Assembly (NCBI GenBank): GCA_028565635.1
Contig: JAOXYB010034351.1
Span: forward strand, 1-14,074
DNA from: Phoronis ovalis
Taxonomy: Eukaryota > Phoronida > Phoronidae
Direction of reading: 5' to 3'
Length of the DNA: 14,074 nt
Positions within the stretch are counted from its first letter, which is position 1, and every line of letters begins with the position of its first letter. Below the pieces are notes generated by a model. The model searched no databases. It had not been told where the DNA came from and worked only from the letters and a program-made list of their open reading frames with translations. Below are positions 1 through 8,813 of this stretch, piece by piece. Both the position numbers and the translations under genes were made by a program.

Positions 1-321
1 AAAAATGGGAGGATATTTTGAGTTTGGGCTGCACATACCCATCTAAAAAATATGGTTAGTTCTCCCCCGGGGGAAACACATCAGACAGCAGAAACGGTCA
101 TTTTGAATATGAGTACCCCACAATGATAAACCAGATTATAATGCATAATGTATTATATTCTTTTCTAATGTAAAAAAACAAGAATGTTAAAAAAAATATA
201 ATCCTATACATTGGATGGGTATTGGACATGACAAATGTCTTGTTAAAACTTACTAGACAAATTTGGCAGAAGTGAAATAGAAATATTTATTTTACATTTT
301 GGCTGTTTACCTAAATTGTAG
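1..321 (+). other. ALKBH8 intron, 3' portion
   Basis: Non-coding sequence before the acceptor at 321. It holds a 12-bp perfect palindrome TCCCCCGGGGGA near 63-74 and a lone terminus of the dispersed composite repeat at 138-243. No upstream ALKBH8 exon with a GCGNGK-type motif is present here. Confidence 0.7.
138..243 (+). repeat. Lone terminus of the composite repeat family
   Basis: About 106 bp that aligns with 7116-7222, the end of the big array: both have ATGCATAA, TATTCTTT, AATGTTAAAAAA, TAATCCTA, GATGGGTATT and ACAAATGTCTTGT in order. The end keeps the hairpin GACAT-N5-ATGTC followed by TTGT. None of the internal repeat units precede it, so it is a truncated or solo end. Confidence 0.7.
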
Positions 322-471
322 ATTGGTGCAGAGAGAAGTCCTAAGTTATCAGAAATATGTCAACAGAAGAAATTCAATGTCTTTGTGGGAGATATATTGG
401 CTGTGCCACTTCGATCTGATGGACTTGATGTGTCTATCTGCATAGCTGTTATACACCATCTTTCCACAGAG
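322..471 (+). CDS. ALKBH8: ALKBH8 penultimate coding exon
   Basis: The acceptor TTGTAG ends at 321 and the donor GAG|GTACAA follows 471. The 150-bp exon is exactly 50 codons with no stop. It starts IGAERSPKL, where human ALKBH8 has IGCDRSQNL, and ends HHLSTE just before the ERR motif at the start of the next exon. It covers SAM motif II through the IHH motif. It is too short and intron-bounded to show up as a stand-alone ORF. Confidence 0.88.
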
Positions 472-2361
472 GTACAAAAATATAGATAGTGTACATTTTC
501 AAATAGCTGAGACTATATTCAAAGGTTCATTTAATGATGGCAGTTCTGTTTGAGAGACCCCACATCACAATCAAAAATTGAAGATTGCACATTTCTATGC
601 CTATTGCACATAGTGCATGGGCATTTTGTCATAGGCTATGCCTCGTTGTCGTTATTGTCTGTAACACTTTCTTTTTCTAGCAATTACAGCTTCAGTTTTT
701 CCCTGAACAGCTTCATATTCAGTACATGGTAAATACAGGTCAAATTTCAGGTCGATCATAATTTTGACCAATATTGTCGGCTGACTACCATGTTTGTTCT
801 CGAAATTGTATGTCGCAATAACAACTTCAGTTATTATTTGATCAGCGTTATATTTGATACAGGTAGAGTATAGGTCAAGGTGCTTGTCAAATTTAATTTT
901 GACTCAGATTACTCCCGAAACAGATTTGTACCTGATAGGGCATGTTACTTTGCATGGCTTACCAGAAAGATGAAGTGTTGCCTAGATGATTTGAAGGTGG
1001 ATACAAGAAGGCTGTAAGTTGTTGGGTGTAATAGGCTAGATGATATTTTAAAATGACCTTGACAAGTGGGTTAAATGCCGATCCAAATCTTTGACATTTT
1101 TTGTGCGTAATACTTTCTTTGTCTCAAAATAACTGCTTCAATTGTTATCTGATCAGTTTCATATTCGTACAGGGTAAGTACAGGTCACCATGCAGGTTAG
1201 TTGTAATTTTGACACAGATCACTTCGAAAATGGCTGTATCGTGGCCTGGTTTGTTCCCAAGAGGGGACGTCAGGTTGCACCACATATAAGAAAAGTGCAG
1301 CGCTGACTGGACTATTCAAAGGTGGATTCACGAAGAACCAAAGGTAGTTGGGTGTGTTAAGCTAGGTAGCTTTTTAGAATGACATTGAAAAGTGTGTCAA
1401 ATGATGATCCAAATCTTTAACATTAGTTGTATACGATATTTCGTTATATTTATATGTAAGATTTAAAGCAAATAACTACAAGAAGTGACCACCCACCAGG
1501 GCTGCAAATGACATACAACCAAGAACATGATCTGATTCTAGGGATGAGATGGGCATCTGACATTGCAAATGGCTTGTTTTAAGTTACTATTTGTTACAAA
1601 TTGATGCAAGTATGATCCTTTATGCTTTTCGTGTGCAACTTTCTGTAGTTTTAATAAAATTCATAAAGTGCATTTTAGCTAAGTGTAACAAACATGACCT
1701 TGGAAACAGTTTGGACCGAATACTAAAAAGTTGCTGTGTGCAATAAAATGCTCATCAACTTTGCAAACTTAGATTAATTTCATGCAATTTTGCCTGCTAA
1801 TTATTTAATGAAATATCAGCAATTGATATATGCTGTCATCTTTTGCAGGAAAGACGATTGAATGCTATCAAAGAATTAGTACGTATTGTTCGTCCAGGTG
1901 GAAAAATACTGATCTATGTTTGGGCTTTAGAACAAGAATTACACAAGATGAAATCCAACTATTTGAAGGAATCAAAAATAAACCAGATGTTAGAAAAGGA
2001 AACAAGTCACATAGCCAAAATTCAACTGTCTAGTCAACAAAGAGATAATAGTGATTTAATCCCAGAATTCAAAATAGATACAACTAGCACAGAATTACAG
2101 AGTAGTTCAGATACCGAACATTTGCCAATACATATAAACAGGACACAGTTTGCAAAACCAGACTTATTGGTACCATGGCATTTGAGAGAAGTTTCAGATG
2201 AAAAACATGACGCTAAGAATTTGAGTCAAGTTTTCCACCGTTACTATCATGTATTTGAAGAAGGGGAATTGGAAAATCTGTGCATGAAACTGCCTAATGT
2301 TAAGATTATTAGACATTACTATGATAAAGGAAATTGGTGTATTGTGTTAGAAAAACATTAG
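322..2361 (+). CDS. ALKBH8: ALKBH8, C-terminal part (TRM9-like tRNA methyltransferase domain), two exons, 5'-partial
   Basis: Exons 322-471 and 1849-2361 join in phase 0 and encode 220 residues ending in TAG. What I see: a Rossmann-type SAM methyltransferase segment with FNVFVGDILAVP (fragment residues 18-29), IAVIHHLSTEERR (41-53) and VRPGGKILIYVWALEQE, then a low-conservation linker, then LPIHINRTQF, LLVPWHLR, VFHRYYHVFEEGELE and GNWCIVLEKH-stop. What is known: ALKBH8 with partner TRMT112 methylates 5-carboxymethyluridine at tRNA wobble position 34 to mcm5U, and its AlkB domain can then hydroxylate it. The RRM, the AlkB domain and the SAM motif I (GCGNGK) must lie upstream of the window. 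The paralogue TRMT9B shares RYYHVF and GNWC, but it has a much longer linker and, as I recall it, lacks the VNRTSF-like and KSKYL-like stretches, so ALKBH8 fits better. No frameshift or internal stop is visible. Confidence 0.9.
472..1848 (+). other. ALKBH8 last intron, carrying a composite repeat copy
   Basis: A 1,377-bp GT-AG intron bounded by two securely recognised exons. About 1 kb of it (598-1580) is a full-looking copy of the dispersed composite repeat, on the same strand as the gene. The remaining 3' part is AT-rich, ending in a T-rich stretch before TTTTGCAG. The short ORFs at 550-732 and 1101-1289 fall in the intron and repeat and look like chance. Confidence 0.8.
598..1580 (+). repeat. 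Composite repeat copy 1 (in the ALKBH8 intron)
   Basis: This is paralogous with 12213-13287 from end to end. Both start with a TGCC-type hairpin region, then TAGGCTATGC and GTTGTCG, run through internal units that start CTTCAG/CTTCAA (here at 690, 825 and 1136), and finish with CACCAGGGCTGCAAAT and GATGGGCATCTGACATTG. The internal units are diverged (many substitutions and small indels), so the copy is old. No coding capacity is apparent. Confidence 0.8.
1849..2361 (+). CDS. ALKBH8: ALKBH8 terminal coding exon
   Basis: The acceptor CTTTTGCAG ends at 1848. The exon gives 170 codons plus TAG at 2359-2361. It encodes the PGG loop of the methyltransferase fold, a charged linker of about 65 residues rich in S, T, Q and D, and the conserved C-terminal block ending GNWCIVLEKH. 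An apparent ORF start at 1843 is a TTG inside the acceptor, not a real initiation codon. Confidence 0.9.
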   Translation, partial: ERRLNAIKELVRIVRPGGKILIYVWALEQELHKMKSNYLKESKINQMLEKETSHIAKIQLSSQQRDNSDLIPEFKIDTTSTELQSSSDTEHLPIHINRTQFAKPDLLVPWHLREVSDEKHDAKNLSQVFHRYYHVFEEGELENLCMKLPNVKIIRHYYDKGNWCIVLEKH

Positions 2362-2670
2362 GAACTTGGTGTTCCTTTTAAAAGATATTGGGGGCTAGTC
2401 AACGACAAATCCATTTCAATATTGACAAAGTAAGATGATGGATCCCTTTTGAAATACAAAATCACCATTCATACAATATTGTAAAATAACTTTAGGACCC
2501 AGTTGTTCAATGAACTTGGTTTGTGCTTGCGGCAATGTGCTTGGAAGATGATTTTCCCTTACAAAAATGTTCTTTAGAATCTTTTATAATTCTATAGAGA
2601 TTCTGTAGAAAGTGACCAATTCTCTAATCCAAAAAAAATTGTTCCAATAAATTTTCTGTACAATTCTTTA
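2362..2670 (+). other. ALKBH8: Probable ALKBH8 3' UTR
   Basis: Follows the ALKBH8 stop codon. It contains the canonical AATAAA at 2646-2651, then a T-rich stretch, so a transcript end around 2665-2675 is likely. Between about 2567 and 2707 the sequence is made of degenerate short repeats of the type TTCTnTAGAATTCT. The exact transcript end is inferred. Confidence 0.5.
2646..2651 (+). promoter_or_regulatory. Candidate polyadenylation signal AATAAA
   Basis: A canonical hexamer 285 bp after the ALKBH8 stop codon, followed by a T-rich stretch. It is the first AATAAA I see downstream of the stop. Confidence 0.5.
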
Positions 2671-3429
2671 GTCCAATTTCTATAAAATTCTCTGCAGAAT
2701 TATATATGACTTAATTTAAATATAGCACTATGATAACTCAAGCATTGTTTTAGTGTGACTGATATCCCCCCAATGTCAGCCTCTAGTTTGGAAAAATGAT
2801 GGCTAGAGTACACTATTTCGGCTCCCCCTGGTGGGAGACTTCCTGTGAAAGTAGACCTTGTGTATTAACTTTAAGATACTGTGGGTGCCAGAGGATGATG
2901 AGAAGTGTTTGGAATATGTTTGATACAGGGAGATCTAGGACATTTTATTGGGTCTGTCTTGACTGCCTGCAAGAGTGTAGTGTGATGGTGATGGTTGTTT
3001 ACATATATTGTGGAAAAACAAGACTGTCAAGGTTGCACGAAAATGTGACAATTTTGAATTTAAAACTGAGATCAATATATGGCAGTGATTTTACATTGAT
3101 TTGAATGGGAAAAAGAATAGTGTACTGTAGCCAATGTGCTAAATCTATTGTATGAGACTTCCAATGTGCGAGTGGCTACATCTTCAAAACTGCCTATTCC
3201 AGTAAAACTCCTGTGTGGAAAATGATTATTTTTTTATTTTTACAGATTTAAATTTTAGATATGACATCCATATTTGACGCTTCCAGGAAATAGCTAGGAC
3301 TGTAAAAGGAAACCTGTTTGTTCCGTATAGTAAAGTAAAATTTCATTTGAATAATTTTTGGTTATTTGCATTAATAAGTTTTAATCACAGTCCAACATAA
3401 TTTGTTATTGTACATAATTCCGGTAACAT
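2671..3429. other. Unassigned intergenic sequence
   Basis: No recognisable gene. A 102-codon ORF at 2796-3104 has no family resemblance I can name and no supporting context. A short inverted repeat, TGTAGCCA (3126-3133) and TGGCTACA (3173-3180), encloses a direct repeat CCAATGTGC at 3131 and 3161. Confidence 0.4.
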
Positions 3430-4572
3430 TTTTTACCATGCATAACACTTTCTTTGTCTCGCAAAAACTCCTTCAGTTGTCATCCGACCAGCTTCATATT
3501 TGGTACAGAGTAAATACATGTCAAAATACAGATGATACATACTACATGGATTACTTTCATGTTGATTCTGAAGTGGTTACGTTACCTGAAAGATTCAAAG
3601 GTGGTTCTAAGAAGACCATAAGTTGGTGGTTGTAATAGACTAGGGGACATTTTAAAATGAGCTTGAGAAATAGGTCAAATGGTGGTACGAACCTTCAACA
3701 TTTCTTGCTGTACGTAACACTTTAATTGTCCGCAATAAATGCTTCAGTTTTTATCTGATCAGCTTCATATTTGATGCAGAGTAAGTACCGAATAACTTCC
3801 AAGATGGCCGACTGGTGGCCATGTTGGGTCTCGAGATTGTGCATCACAATAACAGCTTCAGCTTTCACTCAGCTTTATATTTGGTACAGAGGAAGTACAG
3901 GTCAAAGTAGAGGGTAGGTATAATATTGACCGTGATTACTTCCAATATGGCCGAGAGGGCACATCACGTTGTGTCTATAGCTGAAAAGATGAAGCACTGC
4001 CTGGACGATTCAAAGGTGGTTTTAAGAAGGCCATAGGTTTATGAGATTAATAGGCTAGGTGATATTTTAAAATGACCTTGAGAAGTCAAATGCCAGTACG
4101 AATCTGACATTTTTTGCTGTAATACTTTTTTGTCTCGCTTCAGTTTTTATTCCATCAGCTTAATTTACATTCAGTACAACCTAAATGTAGGTCAAAGTAG
4201 AGGTCATTTACAATTTTGACCTGGATCATTTTTCAAGATGGCTGATTGGTGGCCATCCTGGTTCTCGAGATTGTATGCCACAATAAGAACTTCAGTCTTT
4301 AACTGATGAGCTTCATATTCGGTACAGCGTAAGTTCAGGTCAAAGTACAGGTTAGGTACAATTTTGACCTGGATTACTTCAAATATGGCCGACTGGTGGC
4401 CATCTTTGTTCCTGAATGGGTATGTCACGTTGCATCTATAGCTGCAAAAGAGGAAGCGCTACTTGGACGATTTAAAGGTGGTTTGAGAAGGCCATAGGTT
4501 AGTGTGCTTAATAAAATGAGAAGTCAAATGCCGGTATGAATGTTTGACATTTTTTGCTGTGCATAATACTTT

Positions 4573-5955
4573 TTGCTGCTTATCCTGTCCTTGTAGGATA
4601 TGCAGCTTTGTTATAGCCCTTGGCGTGGCATGATAAACAAAGTGCAAGATGTAGGAATTTACCTTTTTTAGCTAATAATAATTGTTCAAGGATGAAGAAA
4701 GAGCAGGCAATAAGATTATTAAGTAGAAAGGGAAATATTACTAAATTAAATGTGATTTTCAATTGTGACGTGTAGTTTTGAAGAAATATGCCATTAACGA
4801 TATTTTGGTAAATGTATCATTAGTTCTTTTTAATTAGCGCTGTTTTTTTATTTGTAAATATTGTGAGTGCGTGTAAGGAACATAGTTATTTTTAAGGTAT
4901 GTAAGGTTTAAATTGTCCCATACTTTTAGAAATAATTATAAATTTACGTTAATCTTTTGAAATGTATCTAGTCTGTAACGATAACGTCTAGAAGATGCAG
5001 AATAAGTATTTTTATGCGGTAATAGATGAGAAATAAGTTATCTATGTGATTTTTTTGTTTGAGCTTTAATTAAGAAGTTACATGTAAGTAAAGTTATAAT
5101 GAATATGTAGTTCCTTGCCTTTGCCTGATCGAATATTACATCATTAACTTAGTGCATCTTGATGTCATATCAAATAGTACATGTTTATGTCGTGTTTTTT
5201 ATAGTCTTTTAATAGTCTGATGCAGTACATCTGGATATAATCAATGACACAATATGTTTTGCTTATGAAATTGTTGAATCAGCAACTTTTTTAGAATGTG
5301 CTATAAAAACAAAATATATATTTATGTAGTCATAGGCATTTGATCTTTCTTCATGAACAGGTTTCTAATAGGGATAGATGTAGTTTTCATATTGCAGACA
5401 TTAATATGAAGACAAGGATAAAATTGTGTTAAATGAGGTTAGTTGTTTTCTTCATAGAAGAAAGTGATAAGTTTTTTATTGAATGAATTAAGTATTTTCA
5501 TAGATTTTATAGTATTCGACAATTTAAGAATGGAAAATGTTTCACCATCCAAGTATTATAAAAATTATAGAAAAGACTGTATAAAATGTCTGGATATCTT
5601 TTTAAGGTAAATTTTCTGCTTAGATCATCATTTTTGAGGAAGTGCTTATAATTTGTTAAATAAAGATCTGTAAAATTGGGATTAATGTAGTACTCAAGAA
5701 ATTGTAGGATATGTTTTTTGGAGAATAAATGTAAGGCTGGTTTTCTTTGTGGATAAAAAGTAATTTTAAAGGTTTATCATCTAGCTATGTTATGGTTTAT
5801 CTGGTACAGTTATTGTATATTTTGAATTTGTCTTGGATTAGACTCCGGGGGGTACTGCCATTCAAAGTCACTATATATATATGTGCCGCCCTATATAGGC
5901 CCCCTCCAAATTTACATTTAAAGCAGCTTGCCACAATCTATAGGGTTATGGACTT
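4573..5955 (+). mobile_element. Unidentified 1.38 kb insertion in the repeat array
   Basis: The array runs normally up to GCATAATACTTTTT and resumes at TTTGTCTTGCAATAACTGC, the two halves of a motif that is continuous in the other units. What lies between is foreign. Its first 200 bp match the end of the window (about 13866-14074). The rest, to about 5700, is strongly AT-rich and poor in C relative to G on this strand. Near 5840-5950 there is a G-run/C-run stretch (CCGGGGGGTACTGCC, GTGCCGCCC). The junctions are blurred by T-runs, and a four-base flanking repeat ACTT is possible but weak. I do not recognise the element. Confidence 0.6.
4590..4773 (+). pseudogene. Decayed coding-like segment shared with the window end
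   Basis: Read in the frame that ends at the TAG of GACGTGTAG, this segment gives GYAALL, then a stop, and later NNNCS-MKK-AI-LSRK and NVIFNCDV followed by a stop. The copy near 13894-14061 gives the same motifs in the same frame without the internal stop. The only length difference between them is 6 bp. Frame conservation suggests a formerly coding C-terminus, but the family is unknown to me. The internal TAG makes this copy non-functional if it was ever a gene. Confidence 0.4.
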
Positions 5956-6387
5956 GTTTGTCTTGCAATAACTGCTTCAGTTTTTATTCGATCAACTTCA
6001 CATTTTGTACGGGGTAAATATAGGTCAGAGTACAGGTGGATTATAATTTGGACCTGATCATTTGTGAAGATGGCCAACTGGTGGTCATGCATGTTGGTTC
6101 TCATGATAGTACGTCGCCATAACAACTTCAGTTTTTATCCGACCAGCTTCATATTCCAGGCAGCATAACTAAAGGTCAAAGTACAGGTTAGTTAGGTACA
6201 ATTTTGACCCAGATTACTTCAAATATGGATAACTGGCAGCCGTCTTTGTTCCCGAGAGGGCATGGCACGTTGCGTTTATAGCCGTAAAGATGAAGCGCTA
6301 CCTGCATGGGTAATTCAAATGTGGTTCTAAGAAGGCCATAGGTTGGTGGGAGTAATTAACAGGCTAGTCATAGGCGACATTTTAAAT

Positions 6388-6568
6388 GAGTGGGTAAGGG
6401 TACCCCCCCAAGTGCAATGCTCACACTTAAAATTGGCAATACTCGCTGCTCGCACTTAACAAGAAAAATTAACAACCAAAAAAAAAATGGCCGCCAAAAG
6501 AAAATGCTCACTGCTCGGACTTAACAGACCCCAATACTCGCTGCTTGTGAAACCCCCCTATAGCCCTC
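6388..6568 (-). mobile_element. MITE, copy 1 (minus orientation), nested in the repeat array
   Basis: 181 bp flanked by the direct repeat TTAAAT at 6382-6387 and 6569-6574, which splits the array motif CATTTTAAATTACCTTGAG. The ends are G/C-run inverted repeats (GAGTGGGTAAGGGTACC at one end, GAGGGCTATAGGGGGG read from the other). The interior has GCTCGCACTTAA and CAATACTCGCTGCT motifs. Its reverse complement aligns with 7250-7458, including GAGCAGCGAGTATTG, TTTTTTTTGGTTGT, AATTTTTCTTGTTA and the terminal C-runs. It is too short to encode a transposase. Confidence 0.82.
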
Positions 6569-7249
6569 TTAAATTACCTTGAGAAGTAGGGCGAATGCCA
6601 CAGTACACATTTTTGACATTTTTTGCTGTGCATAGTATGATATCACTTTCTTTGTCTCACAATAACTGCTTTAGTTTATATTCGTTCAACTTCATAGTCT
6701 ATTCGGGGTAAATACAGGTCAAAGACAGGATTGGTTATAATTTCGACCTGGATCACTTCCCAAAATGGCCATCTGCTGGATATTATTGCGAGATAAATAT
6801 GTCGCAACAATAGCTTCAGTTTTTGTCTGATCGGCTTCATATTCGGTACGGAGTAAGTACAGGTCCAAGCACAGCAGGTTAGGTGCACTTTTGACTTCCA
6901 ATATGGCCGACTGGCGGCCATGTTTGTTGATTGTGAGGGTACGTTACTTTGTGTCTATAGCCGCAACGACAAAACGCTGCTGAACAATTCAAAGGTGTTT
7001 CTAAGAAGGCCACGGCCGATAGGTTGATGGGCCTATTTGGCTAGGCGACATTTTAAAAATGACCCTGAGAAGTAGGTCAAATGCCGATCCAAATCTTAGA
7101 CATTTTTGTTGTATTACAATGCATAAATCATTGTATTCTTTCATAATGTGAAAAACCAATAATGATGTTAAAAAATGTAATCCTAGGCATGTGATGGGTA
7201 TTAGACATCACAAATGTCTTGTACATGTTTTGAATAAAGTAGACATTAT

Positions 7250-7458
7250 GAGCTAGGGGTGTAGGGGGTTATCGCGAGCTGCGAGCATTGTCTTTTGGCG
7301 AAAATTATTTTGCATATTTTTTAATTTAGTGTACTATTTTGTGTTTTGAACACGGATTTTTTTTGGTTGTCAATTTTTCTTGTTATCAAGTGCGAGCAGC
7401 GAGTATTGGCGATTTTTAAGTGCAAGCATTGTACCTTGGGGGTAACCCTACCCCCCTT
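7250..7458 (+). mobile_element. MITE, copy 2 (plus orientation)
   Basis: 209 bp flanked by the direct repeat CATTAT at 7244-7249 and 7459-7464. It starts GAGCTAGGGGTGTAGGGGG and ends GGGGGTAACCCTACCCCCC. It shares the GAGCAGCGAGTATTG and AAGTGCAAGCATTG motifs with copy 1 in the opposite orientation, about 0.68 kb away. Relative to copy 1 it carries an extra AT-rich stretch around 7300-7350. It sits just past the end of the repeat array. The 61-codon ORF at 7346 lies mostly inside it and is not a gene. Confidence 0.82.
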
Positions 7459-7464
7459 CATTAT

Positions 7465-7761
7465 AGGCAGGAGGTTAACTAGCGCTAAAATTAATGATAA
7501 AATTTCAAGTCGGTTAATCTATTTTTACTGAAAAAGATATGAACAATATATTGGCTGACCATATTTTGATCAGATGGTATGCAGATAGGCGGATATTAAT
7601 GCGAATGAGATTTTTCTCGTCGAATATTTACCACAGTGTATATATATTTTGGAACGATCATGCGTACCTATTTCGTTGTTAAATGATGCCACCGGGAAGC
7701 AACGCAACCAAATCAATGATTTAAGCATAAAAATTTAAAATTTTAGCTGGTAGCTGAAACT
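7465..7761. other. Unassigned intergenic sequence
   Basis: AT-rich DNA with no ORF of note and no repeat that I can match elsewhere in the window, apart from short TTAGCTGG/CAGCTGG words that recur in the adjacent direct repeats. Confidence 0.4.
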
Positions 7762-7956
7762 AATTTCAGCAGTAGATACAGTTTACCGCATATTCAGCTG
7801 GCTAGCGAATTAAAAAAATCAGCTTGCATGTGAATGGGGAAAAGATATGGCATTTCAAGCTACACCAAGATATTTTTTTATCTAAGAATGAAACACGTAA
7901 AAAATATGCTATATATAAACCCCACTCAAATCTTACCCACATGGGGGTGCTTCTGA
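7762..7956 (+). repeat. Direct repeat, left copy
   Basis: About 195 bp matching 8158-8358. Shared blocks in order are AATTTCAGC, CCGCAT, AGCTGGCT, AAAAATCAGCTTGC, GGGGAA-AGAT, TCAAGCTAC or TCCAAGCTAC, ATGAAACA-GTAAAAAAT and GGGTGCTT. The two copies are offset by about 396 bp and clearly diverged. The 104-codon ORF at 7824-8138 runs through this copy and the spacer and has no recognisable protein features. Confidence 0.65.
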
Positions 7957-7985
7957 ATAATATCCGTATTATATCGGAAGCACCC
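7945..7985. repeat. 41-nt hairpin
   Basis: GGGTGCTTC (7945-7953) pairs perfectly with GAAGCACCC (7977-7985). Inside it TAATA pairs with TATTA around a TCCG loop, with one or two unpaired bases. It sits at the end of the left direct repeat and may mark an old element terminus. Confidence 0.6.
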
Positions 7986-8157
7986 ACCGAGTCTGTTCCC
8001 CATAATATCTGTTCCCCAGTCTCAAGTCTGTCTCGCTGGCAAGCCTATACTGTTCATTCAGCTGGTAATGGGGAACAGATCAGATTCTCCACATCAACAC
8101 CGCTAAATGATTTATTTAATAAGAACGAAACCCCATGAAACGACATCTTTTTTTGCA

Positions 8158-8358
8158 AATTTCAGCTGGCAGATAGAGTTCGCCCGCATTTTTAGCTGGC
8201 TGGTGAATTTAAAAAAAATCAGCTTGCTGGTGATTGGGGAACAGATGTGGCTTTCCAAGCTACATTACCAAATGGTTTAGCGAAGCATGAAACATGTAAA
8301 AAATAAGTTTGGTGTACTGTATAAAGCTATAAAAAATTATCCTCATTGGGTGCTTTTG
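8158..8358 (+). repeat. Direct repeat, right copy
   Basis: Second copy of the segment at 7762-7956, separated from it by a 201-bp spacer. The spacer itself carries the related word GGGGAACAGAT near 8069 and its inverted form ATCTGTTCCCC near 8008, so the local block has been rearranged more than once. Confidence 0.65.
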
Positions 8359-8450
8359 TTACATTTTGGTGCATTATATTTAGAGTTAATCACAATGGAT
8401 ATAAATTGTGTTTTTTTTGCTTCTAAAACCATTTTTCAAATTTTTTGATG

Positions 8451-8545
8451 AAAAAAGAAATCAAGAAAGTCAAAACAGAACCTTGAGGTATTTGAAGATG
8501 TACATATTTGATTTTTTTAATATAGCAAGTTTGGATAAAAAAATG
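8451..8545 (+). repeat. Inverted repeat, left arm
   Basis: The reverse complement aligns with 9840-9940. Shared words include GAAAAAAGAAATCA, GAACCTTGAGGTATTT, ATATTTGATTT or ACATTTGATTT, and GATAAAAAAATGT. The arms are about 95-101 bp, diverged, and 1.3 kb apart. Confidence 0.65.
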
Positions 8546-8686
8546 TGATATTTACATGTTAAAAGTTGGTTGGTGACAGGTGTCTGCGTGTTTCTTAGAT
8601 AAATTACCTTGGATGAGACGGCTGATGAGACAGTCTCTGCAGTCTCAATAGCCAACGTAAATACATATGAATAGGTGACACCCTTT

Positions 8687-8805
8687 TAGAAACCACTCGT
8701 GTAATAAAGTTACAAAATGTAATAATTATTACATTTTGCAACGTAACTCGTTTCAAAATGTAATAATTATTACATTTTACAACTTTATTACACGAGTGGT
8801 TGCTA
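8687..8805. mobile_element. 119-bp nested palindrome (foldback/MITE-like)
   Basis: Arms 8687-8738 and 8754-8805 (52 bp each) are complementary with three mismatches around a 15-nt loop. The outer ends read TAG-A/C-AACCACTCGTG. Each arm contains its own perfect 24-bp palindrome (8714-8737 and 8755-8778) made of AAAATGTAATAA followed by its reverse complement. The ends suit a TA target duplication. A 7-bp direct repeat ACACCCT at 8678-8684 and 8807-8813 lies just outside as an alternative. It has no coding capacity. Confidence 0.8.
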
Positions 8806-8813
8806 CACACCCT

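Larger units (their letters stand above)
3430..7222 (+). repeat. Composite repeat array (intergenic), interrupted by two insertions
   Basis: Two kinds of block alternate. The A block (about 125-150 bp) starts CTTCAGTTTTTATCCGATCA, passes through GTACAGGTCAAAGTACAGG and AATTTTGACC, and reaches a hairpin ATGGCC-N7-GGCCAT. The B block (about 150-180 bp) includes GATTCAAAGGTGG, AAGGCCATAGG, TAATAGGCTAGG, CATTTTAAAATGACCTTGAG and TTTGACATTTTTTGCTGTGC. A blocks start near 3471, 3742, 3856, 4138, 4290, 5975, 6126, 6669 and 6813. A-to-A distances alternate between about 145 bp and about 300 bp, giving a higher-order period near 450 bp. The array ends with the same terminal hairpin as the intronic copies. 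Many short ORFs on both strands here are repeat shadows. Confidence 0.85.

Noticed and set aside
322-2361. TRMT9B rather than ALKBH8
   Set aside because: TRMT9B shares several motifs but has a far longer linker and, as recalled, lacks the INRTQF-like and KSNYLK-like segments seen here.
2796-3104. 102-codon + strand ORF after the ALKBH8 3' UTR
   Set aside because: No recognisable motif, no splice or promoter context, and an odd Cys/Trp/Met-rich composition; most likely chance.
4204-4762. Minus-strand ORFs as genes
   Set aside because: They recur in parallel positions of the repeat units (for example 6676-6921), so they are repeat shadows with no conserved protein.
5830-5950. A separate G/C-run MITE at the right end of the 1.38 kb insertion
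   Set aside because: G-run and C-run words resemble the MITE ends, but I could not find a matching opposite end or flanking duplication.
3430-7222. CRISPR array, given the regular repeats
   Set aside because: Units are over 100 bp, diverged, with no short identical repeats or unique spacers, and the setting is eukaryotic.
7824-8138. 104-codon + strand ORF
   Set aside because: It spans a direct repeat and a hairpin; its composition and content look like chance, and the paralogous repeat copy at 8158-8358 does not keep the frame open.
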